Origin: Terriglobia bacterium
Lineage (GTDB): Bacteria; Acidobacteriota; Terriglobia; Bryobacterales; Bryobacteraceae
Length of the DNA: 64,000 nt
Reading direction: 5' to 3'
Assembly: GCA_020073145.1 (NCBI GenBank)
Contig: JAIQFS010000005.1
Span: 1-64,000 of the forward strand
Shown: positions 32,540 through 40,160 of the stretch, one piece after another
How positions within the stretch are numbered: the stretch's first letter is position 1
Layout of the letters: every line of letters starts with the position of its first letter
The notes under the pieces: generated by a model
Database searches by the model: none
Told to the model about the DNA's origin: nothing
The model's input: the letters and a program-made list of their open reading frames with translations, nothing else
Translations under genes and position numbers: made by a program

Positions 32540-33796
32540 TTATTTGCTGTTCGCTCTCGGCCACGCCACGCCCTGATCCTTCGCGGTGACGGGCGCCAGG
32601 CCTTTATAGAGGAACCGCTGCACGCGCTGACCGCGGTACGTCTCGGTCACGTAGATGTTGCCTTTGGAATCGGTGGCGATGCTGTGATTGCCGTAAAATT
32701 CGCCGGGCTGGTGGCCGCCTTCCCCGAAACTGGTCAGCACCTCGAGCGAGCTCCGGTCCAGAATGCGGATCTTGCGGTTCTCCCCATCGGTCATGTAGAG
32801 GTACTTCTGCTGCGGATCGGCGGAGAAGGTGAGGTCCCACGCCGACCCGGAACCCATGGTTTCCTTTTCGTAGAACTGCTCCTTCACGAAGGTGCCATCG
32901 GGTTTGAAGACCTGAATGCGGTCGTTGGCGCGGTCGCAGACATAGAGCAGGTCGTCATGCGAGAGCATGGCGCAATGCACCGGGTTGCGGAACTGCTGGG
33001 CCGGCGGATCGCCGGGCTTGTAGGGGCCGAGATCCTTGTCGTCGGGTCTGTGGCCATAGGCGCCCCAGTGGCGCTTGTACTTGCCGGTCTCGGTGTCGAA
33101 CACGATCACGCGATGATTTCCGTAGCCATCGGCGACATAGAGTTCATTGTTCTTGGAGTCGACAAACGTCTTGGCGGGGAGGCGCAGGTTCTCCGTGTCG
33201 TTGCTACCCTTGCTCTGGTTGGGCTTGCCGATCTGCATCAGAAACTTTCCATCGATGGTGAACTTCAGAATCATGGTGTCGTGGAAGCTGGCGAAGGCGC
33301 CGGTGGTCTCTTCATCCTGGCCGTTGCGGGCGCCCCGGGCGCTCTCGGCTCCTCGGCCGTTGCTGCCGATCCAGACGTTGTTTTTGGAATCGACAGTGAT
33401 GCCGTGGTTGGAGAGCGGCCAGTCGTAGCCTTCTCCGGGGCCGCCCCAGTGGCGGAGAAGGTTGCCGGCTTGATCAAATTCGAGCACCGGAGGGGCCGCC
33501 ACGCAGCAGGTGGCGCTGGGCGGATTGGCGGAGGCATGCTGCTCGCCGGCTTCGAGCGACCCGGGGCGATGGATGATCCAGATATTGTCGTGGGAATCGG
33601 CGGCCACCCCGATAGTCTGGCCGAGAACCCAGTGATTGGGCAACGGTTTGGGCCAGAACGGATCCACCTCAAACCGCGGCGCCATGACGCTGGCCGCGTG
33701 CACCACGGCGCGCCCGGCGAACACGGCGTAGCCTGCCGCCAAGGCGACGGCGGTGGCCAATAAGGCCGCCCCGCCCGCATAGAGTTTTTGTCGCAT
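32540..33796 (-). CDS. membrane-anchored NHL-repeat beta-propeller protein
   Basis: Translation probably starts at the ATG at 33796, which has AGGAGG nine bases upstream; a GTG at 33805 lies too close to that site. The 418-residue product has an N-terminal hydrophobic anchor or signal (LYAGGAALLATAVALAAGYAVF) and a six-bladed NHL propeller (GITVDSKNNVWIGSNG, KTFVDSKNNELYVADGYGN, CAMLSHDDLLYVCDRAND, SIATDSKGNIYVTETYRG). The fold is close to peptidyl-hydroxyglycine lyase-type propellers, but enzymatic residues cannot be judged by eye. Co-transcription with the cupin gene is likely. Confidence 0.75.
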   Translation of the reverse strand: MRQKLYAGGAALLATAVALAAGYAVFAGRAVVHAASVMAPRFEVDPFWPKPLPNHWVLGQTIGVAADSHDNIWIIHRPGSLEAGEQHASANPPSATCCVAAPPVLEFDQAGNLLRHWGGPGEGYDWPLSNHGITVDSKNNVWIGSNGRGAESARGARNGQDEETTGAFASFHDTMILKFTIDGKFLMQIGKPNQSKGSNDTENLRLPAKTFVDSKNNELYVADGYGNHRVIVFDTETGKYKRHWGAYGHRPDDKDLGPYKPGDPPAQQFRNPVHCAMLSHDDLLYVCDRANDRIQVFKPDGTFVKEQFYEKETMGSGSAWDLTFSADPQQKYLYMTDGENRKIRILDRSSLEVLTSFGEGGHQPGEFYGNHSIATDSKGNIYVTETYRGQRVQRFLYKGLAPVTAKDQGVAWPRANSK

Positions 33797-33869
33797 AGGG
33801 GTCACCCTCCTGGGGATCTACGCTATCACAGGCGGAGCCGGGGAACGGTGCGCATTTCGCGCGGGAGAT

Positions 33870-34799
33870 CTACTCGGCCTTGCGGGCTTCCACCTGGGTG
33901 TAGATTTCCTCGGTGTGGGCCAGGGTGGCGAAGCGCATACCGGGCAGGCGGGCGGAAGCGGTACCGGCGGCGACGCCCCAGCGCAAGGCATCGGCCGGCT
34001 TGGCCTCGCGGGTCATGGCCCAGGCGTAGGCGGCGGCCAGGGCATCGCCCGAGCCGATGGGGCAGACCGAATCGACGGGCGGCGCGGTGGCCAACAGCAG
34101 CGCGCCCGGGAACGCGCCGACGGCGCCGCGGCTTCCGAGCGAAAGGACCACCGATTCGGCGCCCATGCCGCGCACCTGTTCGGCGGCCTCCAGAAACTGG
34201 CTTCGCGTGAGCAACGTGCGGCCGAGCAGACGCTCGGCTTCCTGTTGGTTGGGGGTGACCACGGTGGGGCGCGCCTCAATGCCTTCGCGCAGCGCTTCCC
34301 CGCTGGTGTGCAGCAGGGACTTCACCTTCTTCTTCCGAGCCAGCGCAATGAGGTTGCCGTAAAAGGAGGCAGGGACGCCTGGCGGGAGGCTGCCGCACAG
34401 CATCAGCCACGCTGCACCATCGAGGCGCTCGCGCACGGCCTTCTCGACGCTGGCCACCTCGCTCGCGCTTAAGTCGGGACCGGATTCATTCAGGTGGATG
34501 GTCAGGCCATGCTTGTCGGTGATGGTGAGGTCGGTGCGGATCTCGTTGCGGATCGGCACCACGGTCACCGGATAGCCGCTCTGCTTGAGAAGCCCTTCGA
34601 GGCGTTTGCCCTTCTCGCCGCCCGAGGTCAGTACCGCGTGGGTGGGGCTTCCGAAGGAATGAATCACGCTGGAGGCATTGATGCCGCGGCCTCCGGCCGA
34701 CTCGCGGCTGGAAATGATACGCGCGCGGTCTTCAAAGGCAAGGCGATCGACGCTGATGGTGCGGTCGATGGCCGGGTTGATGGTGAGTGTGACGATCAA
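33870..34799 (-). CDS. PfkB-family sugar kinase (1-phosphofructokinase-like)
   Basis: A roughly 309-residue ribokinase-fold kinase. The conserved start IVTLTINPAIDRTI follows a TTG at 34799; a longer frame from 34910 would add 37 residues without family similarity. Motifs are the substrate loop GGRGINASS, the anion-hole and catalytic GSGDALAAAY (catalytic Asp) and GGEKGKRLEG. The phosphofructokinase/tagatose-6-phosphate kinase branch (LacC/FruK-like) fits best, so fructose-1-phosphate or fructose-6-phosphate is the likely substrate. No phosphotransferase genes are adjacent. Confidence 0.82.
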   Translation of the reverse strand: MIVTLTINPAIDRTISVDRLAFEDRARIISSRESAGGRGINASSVIHSFGSPTHAVLTSGGEKGKRLEGLLKQSGYPVTVVPIRNEIRTDLTITDKHGLTIHLNESGPDLSASEVASVEKAVRERLDGAAWLMLCGSLPPGVPASFYGNLIALARKKKVKSLLHTSGEALREGIEARPTVVTPNQQEAERLLGRTLLTRSQFLEAAEQVRGMGAESVVLSLGSRGAVGAFPGALLLATAPPVDSVCPIGSGDALAAAYAWAMTREAKPADALRWGVAAGTASARLPGMRFATLAHTEEIYTQVEARKAE

Positions 34800-34962
34800 C
34801 CCACCATTATGTGGTATCAGGGCGCTGCCTTGTGCGCGCGAAGCGAGCGGTCTTTCGGCTGCGGGGAAGTAGGGCGCTTCGCGCCCGCGCAAGCCAGAGG
34901 CATAGGCCACGAGGCTGGTCTAGCGCATCTTCAACCTTGTCTTCATTCACGAATATGAAATC

Positions 34963-34991
34963 TTGACTTCAATCCTGCTGACAAGTACACT
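34963..34991 (+). promoter_or_regulatory. sigma-70-like promoter of the TIGR03435 gene
   Basis: TTGACT at 34963-34968 and TACACT at 34986-34991 are separated by 17 bases and lie 36 bases before the start codon at 35028, which in turn has GGAGG seven or eight bases upstream. The surrounding sequence is locally AT-rich, unlike the rest of the window. Confidence 0.6.
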
Positions 34992-35027
34992 ACCCCCAAC
35001 CATAATCAAACCCACGGAGGCTAAACA

Positions 35028-35867
35028 TTGAGGAAAATGTTTCTGGCCGCGCTATCGGCTGCCCCCGTAATCGCTGCGTTGGTACCGGTTCTGTTGGAAG
35101 GGCAAACCCAAACACCTCGATTCGAAGTAGCGTCCATCAGGCCGCATGTCCTTCAATCTCCCGGCACTTTACACATGCCTTGGTCACCCACATTTCAGTG
35201 CGACCCGACACGTCATTGTGGAGTGATCGGTAACCGATTTCGTGAGGTGTCTGTAAGTCTGGCAGAGTTGATTGTCGACGCGTATAAGGTCAAGAAGTTT
35301 CAGATCATCGGACTGCCCGGTTGGGGCGATTCAGGACGCGACCTGTACGATGTGGATGCCAAGATTGCAGACGGTGCTGCCCTGACGCCCGACGAGGCGC
35401 GCCTCATGCTCCGGACTCTGTTGGCCGAGCGGTTTCAACTCCGGATCCACAACGAAACCCGGCTGCTCCCGGTATATGGGCTGGTTTTGTCGAAAAAGGG
35501 CTTCAAACTGATACCTGATCAAAAGGCTTGCGGAGGGGGCCGTGGTGCCGGGAAGGGCAGCAGCACAAGGAGACCCTCGGACGACCCGTCGGAGGCTCTG
35601 CGCCCCTGGGCGTTCTATGCGCAAGCGCTCTCGATCTTCACCGACCGCCCAATCGTTGACGAGAGCGGAATCGACGGAGCGGATTACTGCACAGCCGACG
35701 GACTAGATCCATTAGCGTCCATCGGACTGGAAGTTCTTCCTAAAGATGGTGTCGGCTTCTCCATCTACATAGCAGTCGAAGACAAGTGGGGAGTGAAGCT
35801 CGAACCAAAGAAGGAGCAAGTGGATGTGTTGGTGGTCGACAAGGTGGACAGGCCGTCCGGGAACTGA
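35028..35867 (+). CDS. TIGR03435 (Soli_usit) family exported protein
   Basis: A 279-residue protein starting at TTG 35028. It has a signal peptide (about 1-25) and then the family signature: RFEVASIRPH, a middle helix-strand block (LAELIVDAYKVKKFQIIGLPGW), LTPDEARLMLRTLLAERFQLRIHNETR, and the near-C-terminal PIVDESGIDGADYC and WGVKLEPKKEQVDVLVVD. The family is greatly expanded in Solibacter-type acidobacteria; its role is not established. The GKGSSTRR loop near 180 replaces the usual short connection. A good promoter precedes it. Confidence 0.9.
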   Translation: MRKMFLAALSAAPVIAALVPVLLEGQTQTPRFEVASIRPHVLQSPGTLHMPWSPTFQCDPTRHCGVIGNRFREVSVSLAELIVDAYKVKKFQIIGLPGWGDSGRDLYDVDAKIADGAALTPDEARLMLRTLLAERFQLRIHNETRLLPVYGLVLSKKGFKLIPDQKACGGGRGAGKGSSTRRPSDDPSEALRPWAFYAQALSIFTDRPIVDESGIDGADYCTADGLDPLASIGLEVLPKDGVGFSIYIAVEDKWGVKLEPKKEQVDVLVVDKVDRPSGN

Positions 35868-35924
35868 TCTTCAGAGCAACTGATTCCAGACCATAGCGAG
35901 TGCTTTTCTGGCGAGGGCTTCGGT

Positions 35925-35966
35925 CAACCCTGACGTCGGATCAATTGCTCTTCGGCGTCAGGGTTG
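35925..35966. repeat. perfect 11-base inverted repeat
   Basis: CAACCCTGACG at 35925-35935 is exactly complementary to CGTCAGGGTTG at 35956-35966, around a 20-base loop. It lies between the converging TIGR03435 gene and the next minus-strand gene. No run of T follows, so a rho-independent terminator is only possible; a bidirectional barrier or a relic of a mobile element are alternatives. Confidence 0.55.
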
Positions 35967-35995
35967 TATGAACTCGGTTACGCCTTCTGCATCTG

Positions 35996-36745
35996 CTACC
36001 GGGTCTTTAACTGCTCGGGCAGGACGGCGTAGCCGTCGGGGGGCGGGTAGAGGGACATCAGCAGCTCCAGGCGGCGGCGCAGGTAGCGGCTGGGCATCTG
36101 GCGGGGGCCGGTCTCCACATCGATGTCGCAGCAGGTGCCGTGCAGGTAGAGCGTGAGCGTGTCTTCGAAGGCCTGCCGGGCGTATTCACGGAAGAGCTTG
36201 GTCTCTTTGCGGACATTGGTCTGGCGGCGCACCAGCGCCTGCTTCAGGTGCCAGCTTTTTTCATCCACCTCGCCGTGGACTTCGGAGCTCAGCTCCTCGC
36301 GAATGGTGCGGTGGAACCGTTCCTGCACGTCTTGCGGCCAGCGGTCGGCCAGCATGGTGGCCAGGGCGTTGTAAAACTGGTAATGGTAGTCGGCGACCTC
36401 GATGTCCTTGACTCCCAAAGCCAGCACCACGGCGTTGTCCAAGGCCCGGCGCGAAACGGGAATGTAGCGGGCCTCGGAGGGACGGTCGAAACTCACGGCG
36501 TCGCCGGTTTTGCCGTTGCCCTTCTCCAGAAAGGGGGCCAGGATGATGTGGGTGCAGGGCAAAGCGGCGATGACGGCGGGCGAGAGGGCTCCGATGGGGT
36601 CGTGGAGGTACTGGTGGAGATCCTCCTCGGGCATCGGCAGGGTGCAGAAGTACGAGAATTTGCTGGTGAGGGGAATCATCTCGCCGCGGAAGCGGGCGGC
36701 AAGTTCTTCCACGGTCATTTTCGAGAGCTCGGCTTCGCTGGACAT
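35996..36745 (-). CDS. hypothetical cytoplasmic protein
   Basis: A 249-residue protein without signal peptide or membrane helix. It is rich in charged helices in the second half (QERFHRTIREELSSEVHGE, ETKLFREYARQAFEDTLTLYLH) and contains several His and Cys residues (HGTCCD near 215, LPCTHIILAPFLE near 80). Conserved-looking blocks such as RPSEARYIPVSRRALDNAVV do not match a family I know. It is divergent from lpxB with only about 46 bases between the start codons, so the two share a promoter region. Confidence 0.6.
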   Translation of the reverse strand: MSSEAELSKMTVEELAARFRGEMIPLTSKFSYFCTLPMPEEDLHQYLHDPIGALSPAVIAALPCTHIILAPFLEKGNGKTGDAVSFDRPSEARYIPVSRRALDNAVVLALGVKDIEVADYHYQFYNALATMLADRWPQDVQERFHRTIREELSSEVHGEVDEKSWHLKQALVRRQTNVRKETKLFREYARQAFEDTLTLYLHGTCCDIDVETGPRQMPSRYLRRRLELLMSLYPPPDGYAVLPEQLKTR

Positions 36746-36791
36746 CCCCGTGGTCGATTGTAACAGGCAGGCACGCTAAACTTTTAGTCAG

Positions 36792-37940
36792 GTGCACCCG
36801 AAGATCCTGGTTTCGGCGGGCGAAGCCTCCGGCGACCTCTACGCGGCGCTGGTGGTGGAGGAGTTGCGCCGCCTGTGGCCGGAGGCGGAGTTCTTCGGCT
36901 GCACGGGGCCCCGGCTGCGAGCGGCGGGGGTGCGCACGGTGGTGGACGCCGCCAGCCTGGCGGTGGTGGGGCTGCTGGAAGTGGTGGCGCACATTCCGCG
37001 GATCTATGGCGAATACCGGAAGCTGCTGGCCGCGGCCCGACGGGAACGGCCGGATGTGGCCATTTTGACCGATTCCCCGGATTTTCATCTCCGGGTGGCG
37101 CGGCGTTTACACGCGGCCGGTGTGCCGGTGATTTACCTGGTGGCGCCCCAGGTGTGGGCGTGGCGCAAGGGGCGACTGGCTGGGATGCGGCGCAGCCTGC
37201 GGCGTCTGCTGTGCATCTTTCCCTTTGAAGAAGAGTACTTTACGCGGGAAGGCCTGGCTGCCACGTATATCGGACACCCGCTGGCGGGGCTGGTCCGGCC
37301 GGCTCTCAGCCGCGAGGAGTTTTTCCGGAAACATGGATTGGCCGCGGACCGTCCATTGATAGTAGTACTGCCCGGGAGCCGCCGGGGCGAAGCGGCGCGT
37401 CATCTGCCTGCGCTGCGGGATGCCGTGGAGCGGCTGTTTCGGGAGGAGGCCTCCAATTTTGTTTTGCCTGCGTCGGTGACGACGGGGGTGGAGTTTTTTC
37501 GGGAGCGGCTAGGCGGCACGCCGGTGCGGGTGATTGACGGGGAAAGCTGGGACGCGATGGCGCACGCCGACCTGGCGCTGGCGGCCAGCGGGACGGTCAC
37601 GGTGGAGGCGGCTCTGCTGGGGACCCCGATGGTGACATTTTACAAAGTGACGACTCCCAGTTGGGTCGCGGGGAAGATGCTGGTCCGGGTACCGTATTAT
37701 TCAATGGTGAATCTGATTGCCGGGCGGGCGGTCGTGCCCGAATTGATGCAGGGCCGGATGACCGGGCCAAGGCTTGCCGCCGAAGCGCGGCGGCTGCTGA
37801 CGGACGAACGCGCGCGTGCGGAGATGCGCGAGGGGCTGGCGGAAGTGCGGGGCCGGCTGACGAGCGGCGGGAGCGCCCCGCATCGCGCCGCGGCCATCAT
37901 TCAAGAGATTCTGGAAGGACAGGTTGCCCATGTTTCGTGA
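36792..37940 (+). CDS. lpxB: lipid-A-disaccharide synthase
   Basis: A 382-residue GT19 glycosyltransferase from a GTG at 36792. LpxB joins UDP-2,3-diacylglucosamine to 2,3-diacylglucosamine-1-phosphate at the inner membrane to give the lipid A disaccharide. Diagnostic stretches are VSAGEASGDLYAALV at the N-terminus, TDSPDFHLRVARRLHAAGVPVIY, APQVWAWRKGR, YIGHPLAG, VVLPGSRRGEAARHLP and the UDP-binding ALAASGTVTVEAALLGTPMVTFYKV. Length fits the family. The M1-like gene overlaps its end, so both are probably translated from one message. Confidence 0.95.
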   Translation: MHPKILVSAGEASGDLYAALVVEELRRLWPEAEFFGCTGPRLRAAGVRTVVDAASLAVVGLLEVVAHIPRIYGEYRKLLAAARRERPDVAILTDSPDFHLRVARRLHAAGVPVIYLVAPQVWAWRKGRLAGMRRSLRRLLCIFPFEEEYFTREGLAATYIGHPLAGLVRPALSREEFFRKHGLAADRPLIVVLPGSRRGEAARHLPALRDAVERLFREEASNFVLPASVTTGVEFFRERLGGTPVRVIDGESWDAMAHADLALAASGTVTVEAALLGTPMVTFYKVTTPSWVAGKMLVRVPYYSMVNLIAGRAVVPELMQGRMTGPRLAAEARRLLTDERARAEMREGLAEVRGRLTSGGSAPHRAAAIIQEILEGQVAHVS

Positions 37941-39915
37941 TCTTCGCCGCCTTACCGCGGCTACTGTGGTGGCGGGCCTGCTGCTGCTGGCCGGCGCGCT
38001 GACGGCTCCTGCCCAGGAACGCCGCAACCGGATCCGGGTGGTGGCGTACGCGATCGACGCGGAAGTTTCGCCCGACACTCAGACCCTGAATGCCAAGGTG
38101 ACGGCGCAGTTTGTGCCGCTGGATGACAACACGATTGCGCCGACTTTCGAGCTGAACAACGCGCTCAATGTGTCGCGCGTGGTGGACGCGCAGGGGAAGC
38201 AGATTCCGGCGACGCGCAACCAGCAGGATTTCACGGTGCGGCTGAACTTCGACACACCGCTGGCCAAAGGGCAGCCGACGGCGGTGACGTTCTATTACGA
38301 CGGCCGGCTGACGGGGCAGGAGGACTCGCCGGTGTACGGGATCAAGTTCGCGGCGATCCATCCTGATTTCGCCTACCTGATGTACCCGGCGCGCTGGTTT
38401 CCGGTGAGCGGATACACTACGGACCGGTTCGCGGCCAACATCCGGATCACGGTGCCCGCGGGGTTCGCGGCGGTGGGGAGCGGGTTGGACAGTCACGCGC
38501 CAGCGGGGGACAAGACCGCGTACGAATTCAAATTCGAGCGGACGTCATTCCCCGGCAGCATCGCGGTGGTGAAAGGCGATCCGGCGAAAGTGCAATCGGA
38601 AGGCGTGACCACGTCGCTGTATTTCCGCGGCACGGAAGCCGACATGACGCAGCCGTATGGGCAGGAGATCGGCAAGGTGATGGCGTATTTCACGGGTCTA
38701 TACGGTCTGCCGCCTTACGCCAATCTGACCGTGGTAGAGACCGAAGACGGCGCGCCCAACGGATATGCGGCTCCGGGCCTTCTGTTCCTGAATCCGAAAG
38801 GGATCGGCCGCGACGCCAACGACAAGCTGCTGGCCAACGAGATTTCGCGGCAGTGGTTCGAGGATCTGGTGTCGCCGGCGTCGCGCAATCACCTGTGGCT
38901 GACCAACGGGCCGGCGGCCTACTCGGAGCTGCTGTGGGCGGAGCACACCGGCGGGGCCGGCGCGCTGAGCACGCAGTTGCACGACGTGATGGTGGAAGCG
39001 CTGACCATCGACAATGTGCCGATCATCCAGGCGGCCCGCCTGGATGACTATTCTCCGGAGTTGTGGGCGCTGACGGGCAGTAAGGGCGCCACTGTGCTGA
39101 ACATGCTGCGGTACCTGATGGGCGATGACAAGTTTTTCCAGGCGCTGAAGGCGTACGCGCAGGACAACGCCTGGAAATCGACGATCACCGACGATTTCCG
39201 CAAAGCAGCGGAGGCGGCCTCAGGCCAGGACCTGGGGTACTTCTTCATCCAGTGGATTGAATCGAGCGGCGCGCCGGAGTTCAAACTCGACTACACGATT
39301 TACCGGACACAGAAGGGTTTTCGCGTGATGGGGAAGGTGGCGCAGGACCTGGACACGTTCCGCATGCCGGTGGATTTGAAGATCGAGACGGAAGGCAATC
39401 CGGAGGAGAAGCGCATCGAGGTGGTGGGGACGTCGTCGGAGTTCTCGGTGGACACGTTCGGCAAGCCGAAGACGGTGACCATCGACCCGATGGACCAGGT
39501 GCTGCGGTATAGCAACGACGTGCGGGTGGCGGTGGCCATCCGGCGCGGTGAGCAGTTCGCCGAGCTGAGCGAATTCGGGGAAGCGCTGAAGGAGTATCAG
39601 AAGGCGCTGGAAACCAACCGGACGAGCTCGCTGGCTCACTACCGGATCGCCGAAGTCTTCTTTCTGCAGAACAACTATCAATCGGCGGCCAACGAATTCC
39701 GCGAAGCGCTGAATGGCGACCTGACGCCGAAGTGGACCGAGGTGTGGTCGCACATCAACCTGGGGAAGATCTTCGACATCACGGGGCAGCGGGAGCGCGG
39801 GGTGAACGAATACAACCTGGCGGTGCGGACCAAGGACAACACCCAGAACGCGCAGGAAGAAGCCGGGAAATATCTGAAGACGCCGTACGAGCGGAAGCGG
39901 CGGACGGAGCAATAG
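37930..39915 (+). CDS. M1 aminopeptidase-like protein lacking zinc ligands, with C-terminal TPRs
   Basis: A 661-residue exported protein (ATG 37930; a TTG at 37924 is less likely), overlapping lpxB by 11 bases. After the signal peptide come an M1 N-terminal beta domain (about 30-210) and a gluzincin-like catalytic-fold domain. In place of HExxH it has NEISR (303-307), and the third ligand region LWLNEGFA reads LWLTNGPA (Asn326), so all three zinc ligands are lost though Glu304 remains; the GAMEN motif reads DGAPN. Residues 530-650 carry TPR repeats (FGEALKEYQKALETN, YQSAANEFREALNG). A binding or scaffolding role at the envelope is inferred. Confidence 0.8.
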   Translation: MFRDLRRLTAATVVAGLLLLAGALTAPAQERRNRIRVVAYAIDAEVSPDTQTLNAKVTAQFVPLDDNTIAPTFELNNALNVSRVVDAQGKQIPATRNQQDFTVRLNFDTPLAKGQPTAVTFYYDGRLTGQEDSPVYGIKFAAIHPDFAYLMYPARWFPVSGYTTDRFAANIRITVPAGFAAVGSGLDSHAPAGDKTAYEFKFERTSFPGSIAVVKGDPAKVQSEGVTTSLYFRGTEADMTQPYGQEIGKVMAYFTGLYGLPPYANLTVVETEDGAPNGYAAPGLLFLNPKGIGRDANDKLLANEISRQWFEDLVSPASRNHLWLTNGPAAYSELLWAEHTGGAGALSTQLHDVMVEALTIDNVPIIQAARLDDYSPELWALTGSKGATVLNMLRYLMGDDKFFQALKAYAQDNAWKSTITDDFRKAAEAASGQDLGYFFIQWIESSGAPEFKLDYTIYRTQKGFRVMGKVAQDLDTFRMPVDLKIETEGNPEEKRIEVVGTSSEFSVDTFGKPKTVTIDPMDQVLRYSNDVRVAVAIRRGEQFAELSEFGEALKEYQKALETNRTSSLAHYRIAEVFFLQNNYQSAANEFREALNGDLTPKWTEVWSHINLGKIFDITGQRERGVNEYNLAVRTKDNTQNAQEEAGKYLKTPYERKRRTEQ

Positions 39916-40160
39916 GGCGGCTGTGGAGCGTGTGACCGCCGGAGGGGAAAAGACCAAGATCCCCAACCGCCCGCCCGAGCCGTTGGGGTAAAAGGGTTTT
40001 CCAGGCCCCGTCCCTTCCCCTCAACCCCACTATGTCACCCAGGGTGCCGGAGAGCGGGTTTCGGGAACCGCCGAGCCGGCGCGTAACCTGTTCAGCACAG
40101 GGGAATAAAGAAAATTTCAAAAGCCGGTGACCGGGTTTCGGAGCCGGTCCAAAATCCGGC

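Noticed and set aside
35968-36156. A 62-codon Arg/Gly/Ser-rich plus-strand frame
   Set aside because: It overlaps the end of the 249-residue minus-strand gene and has shadow composition.
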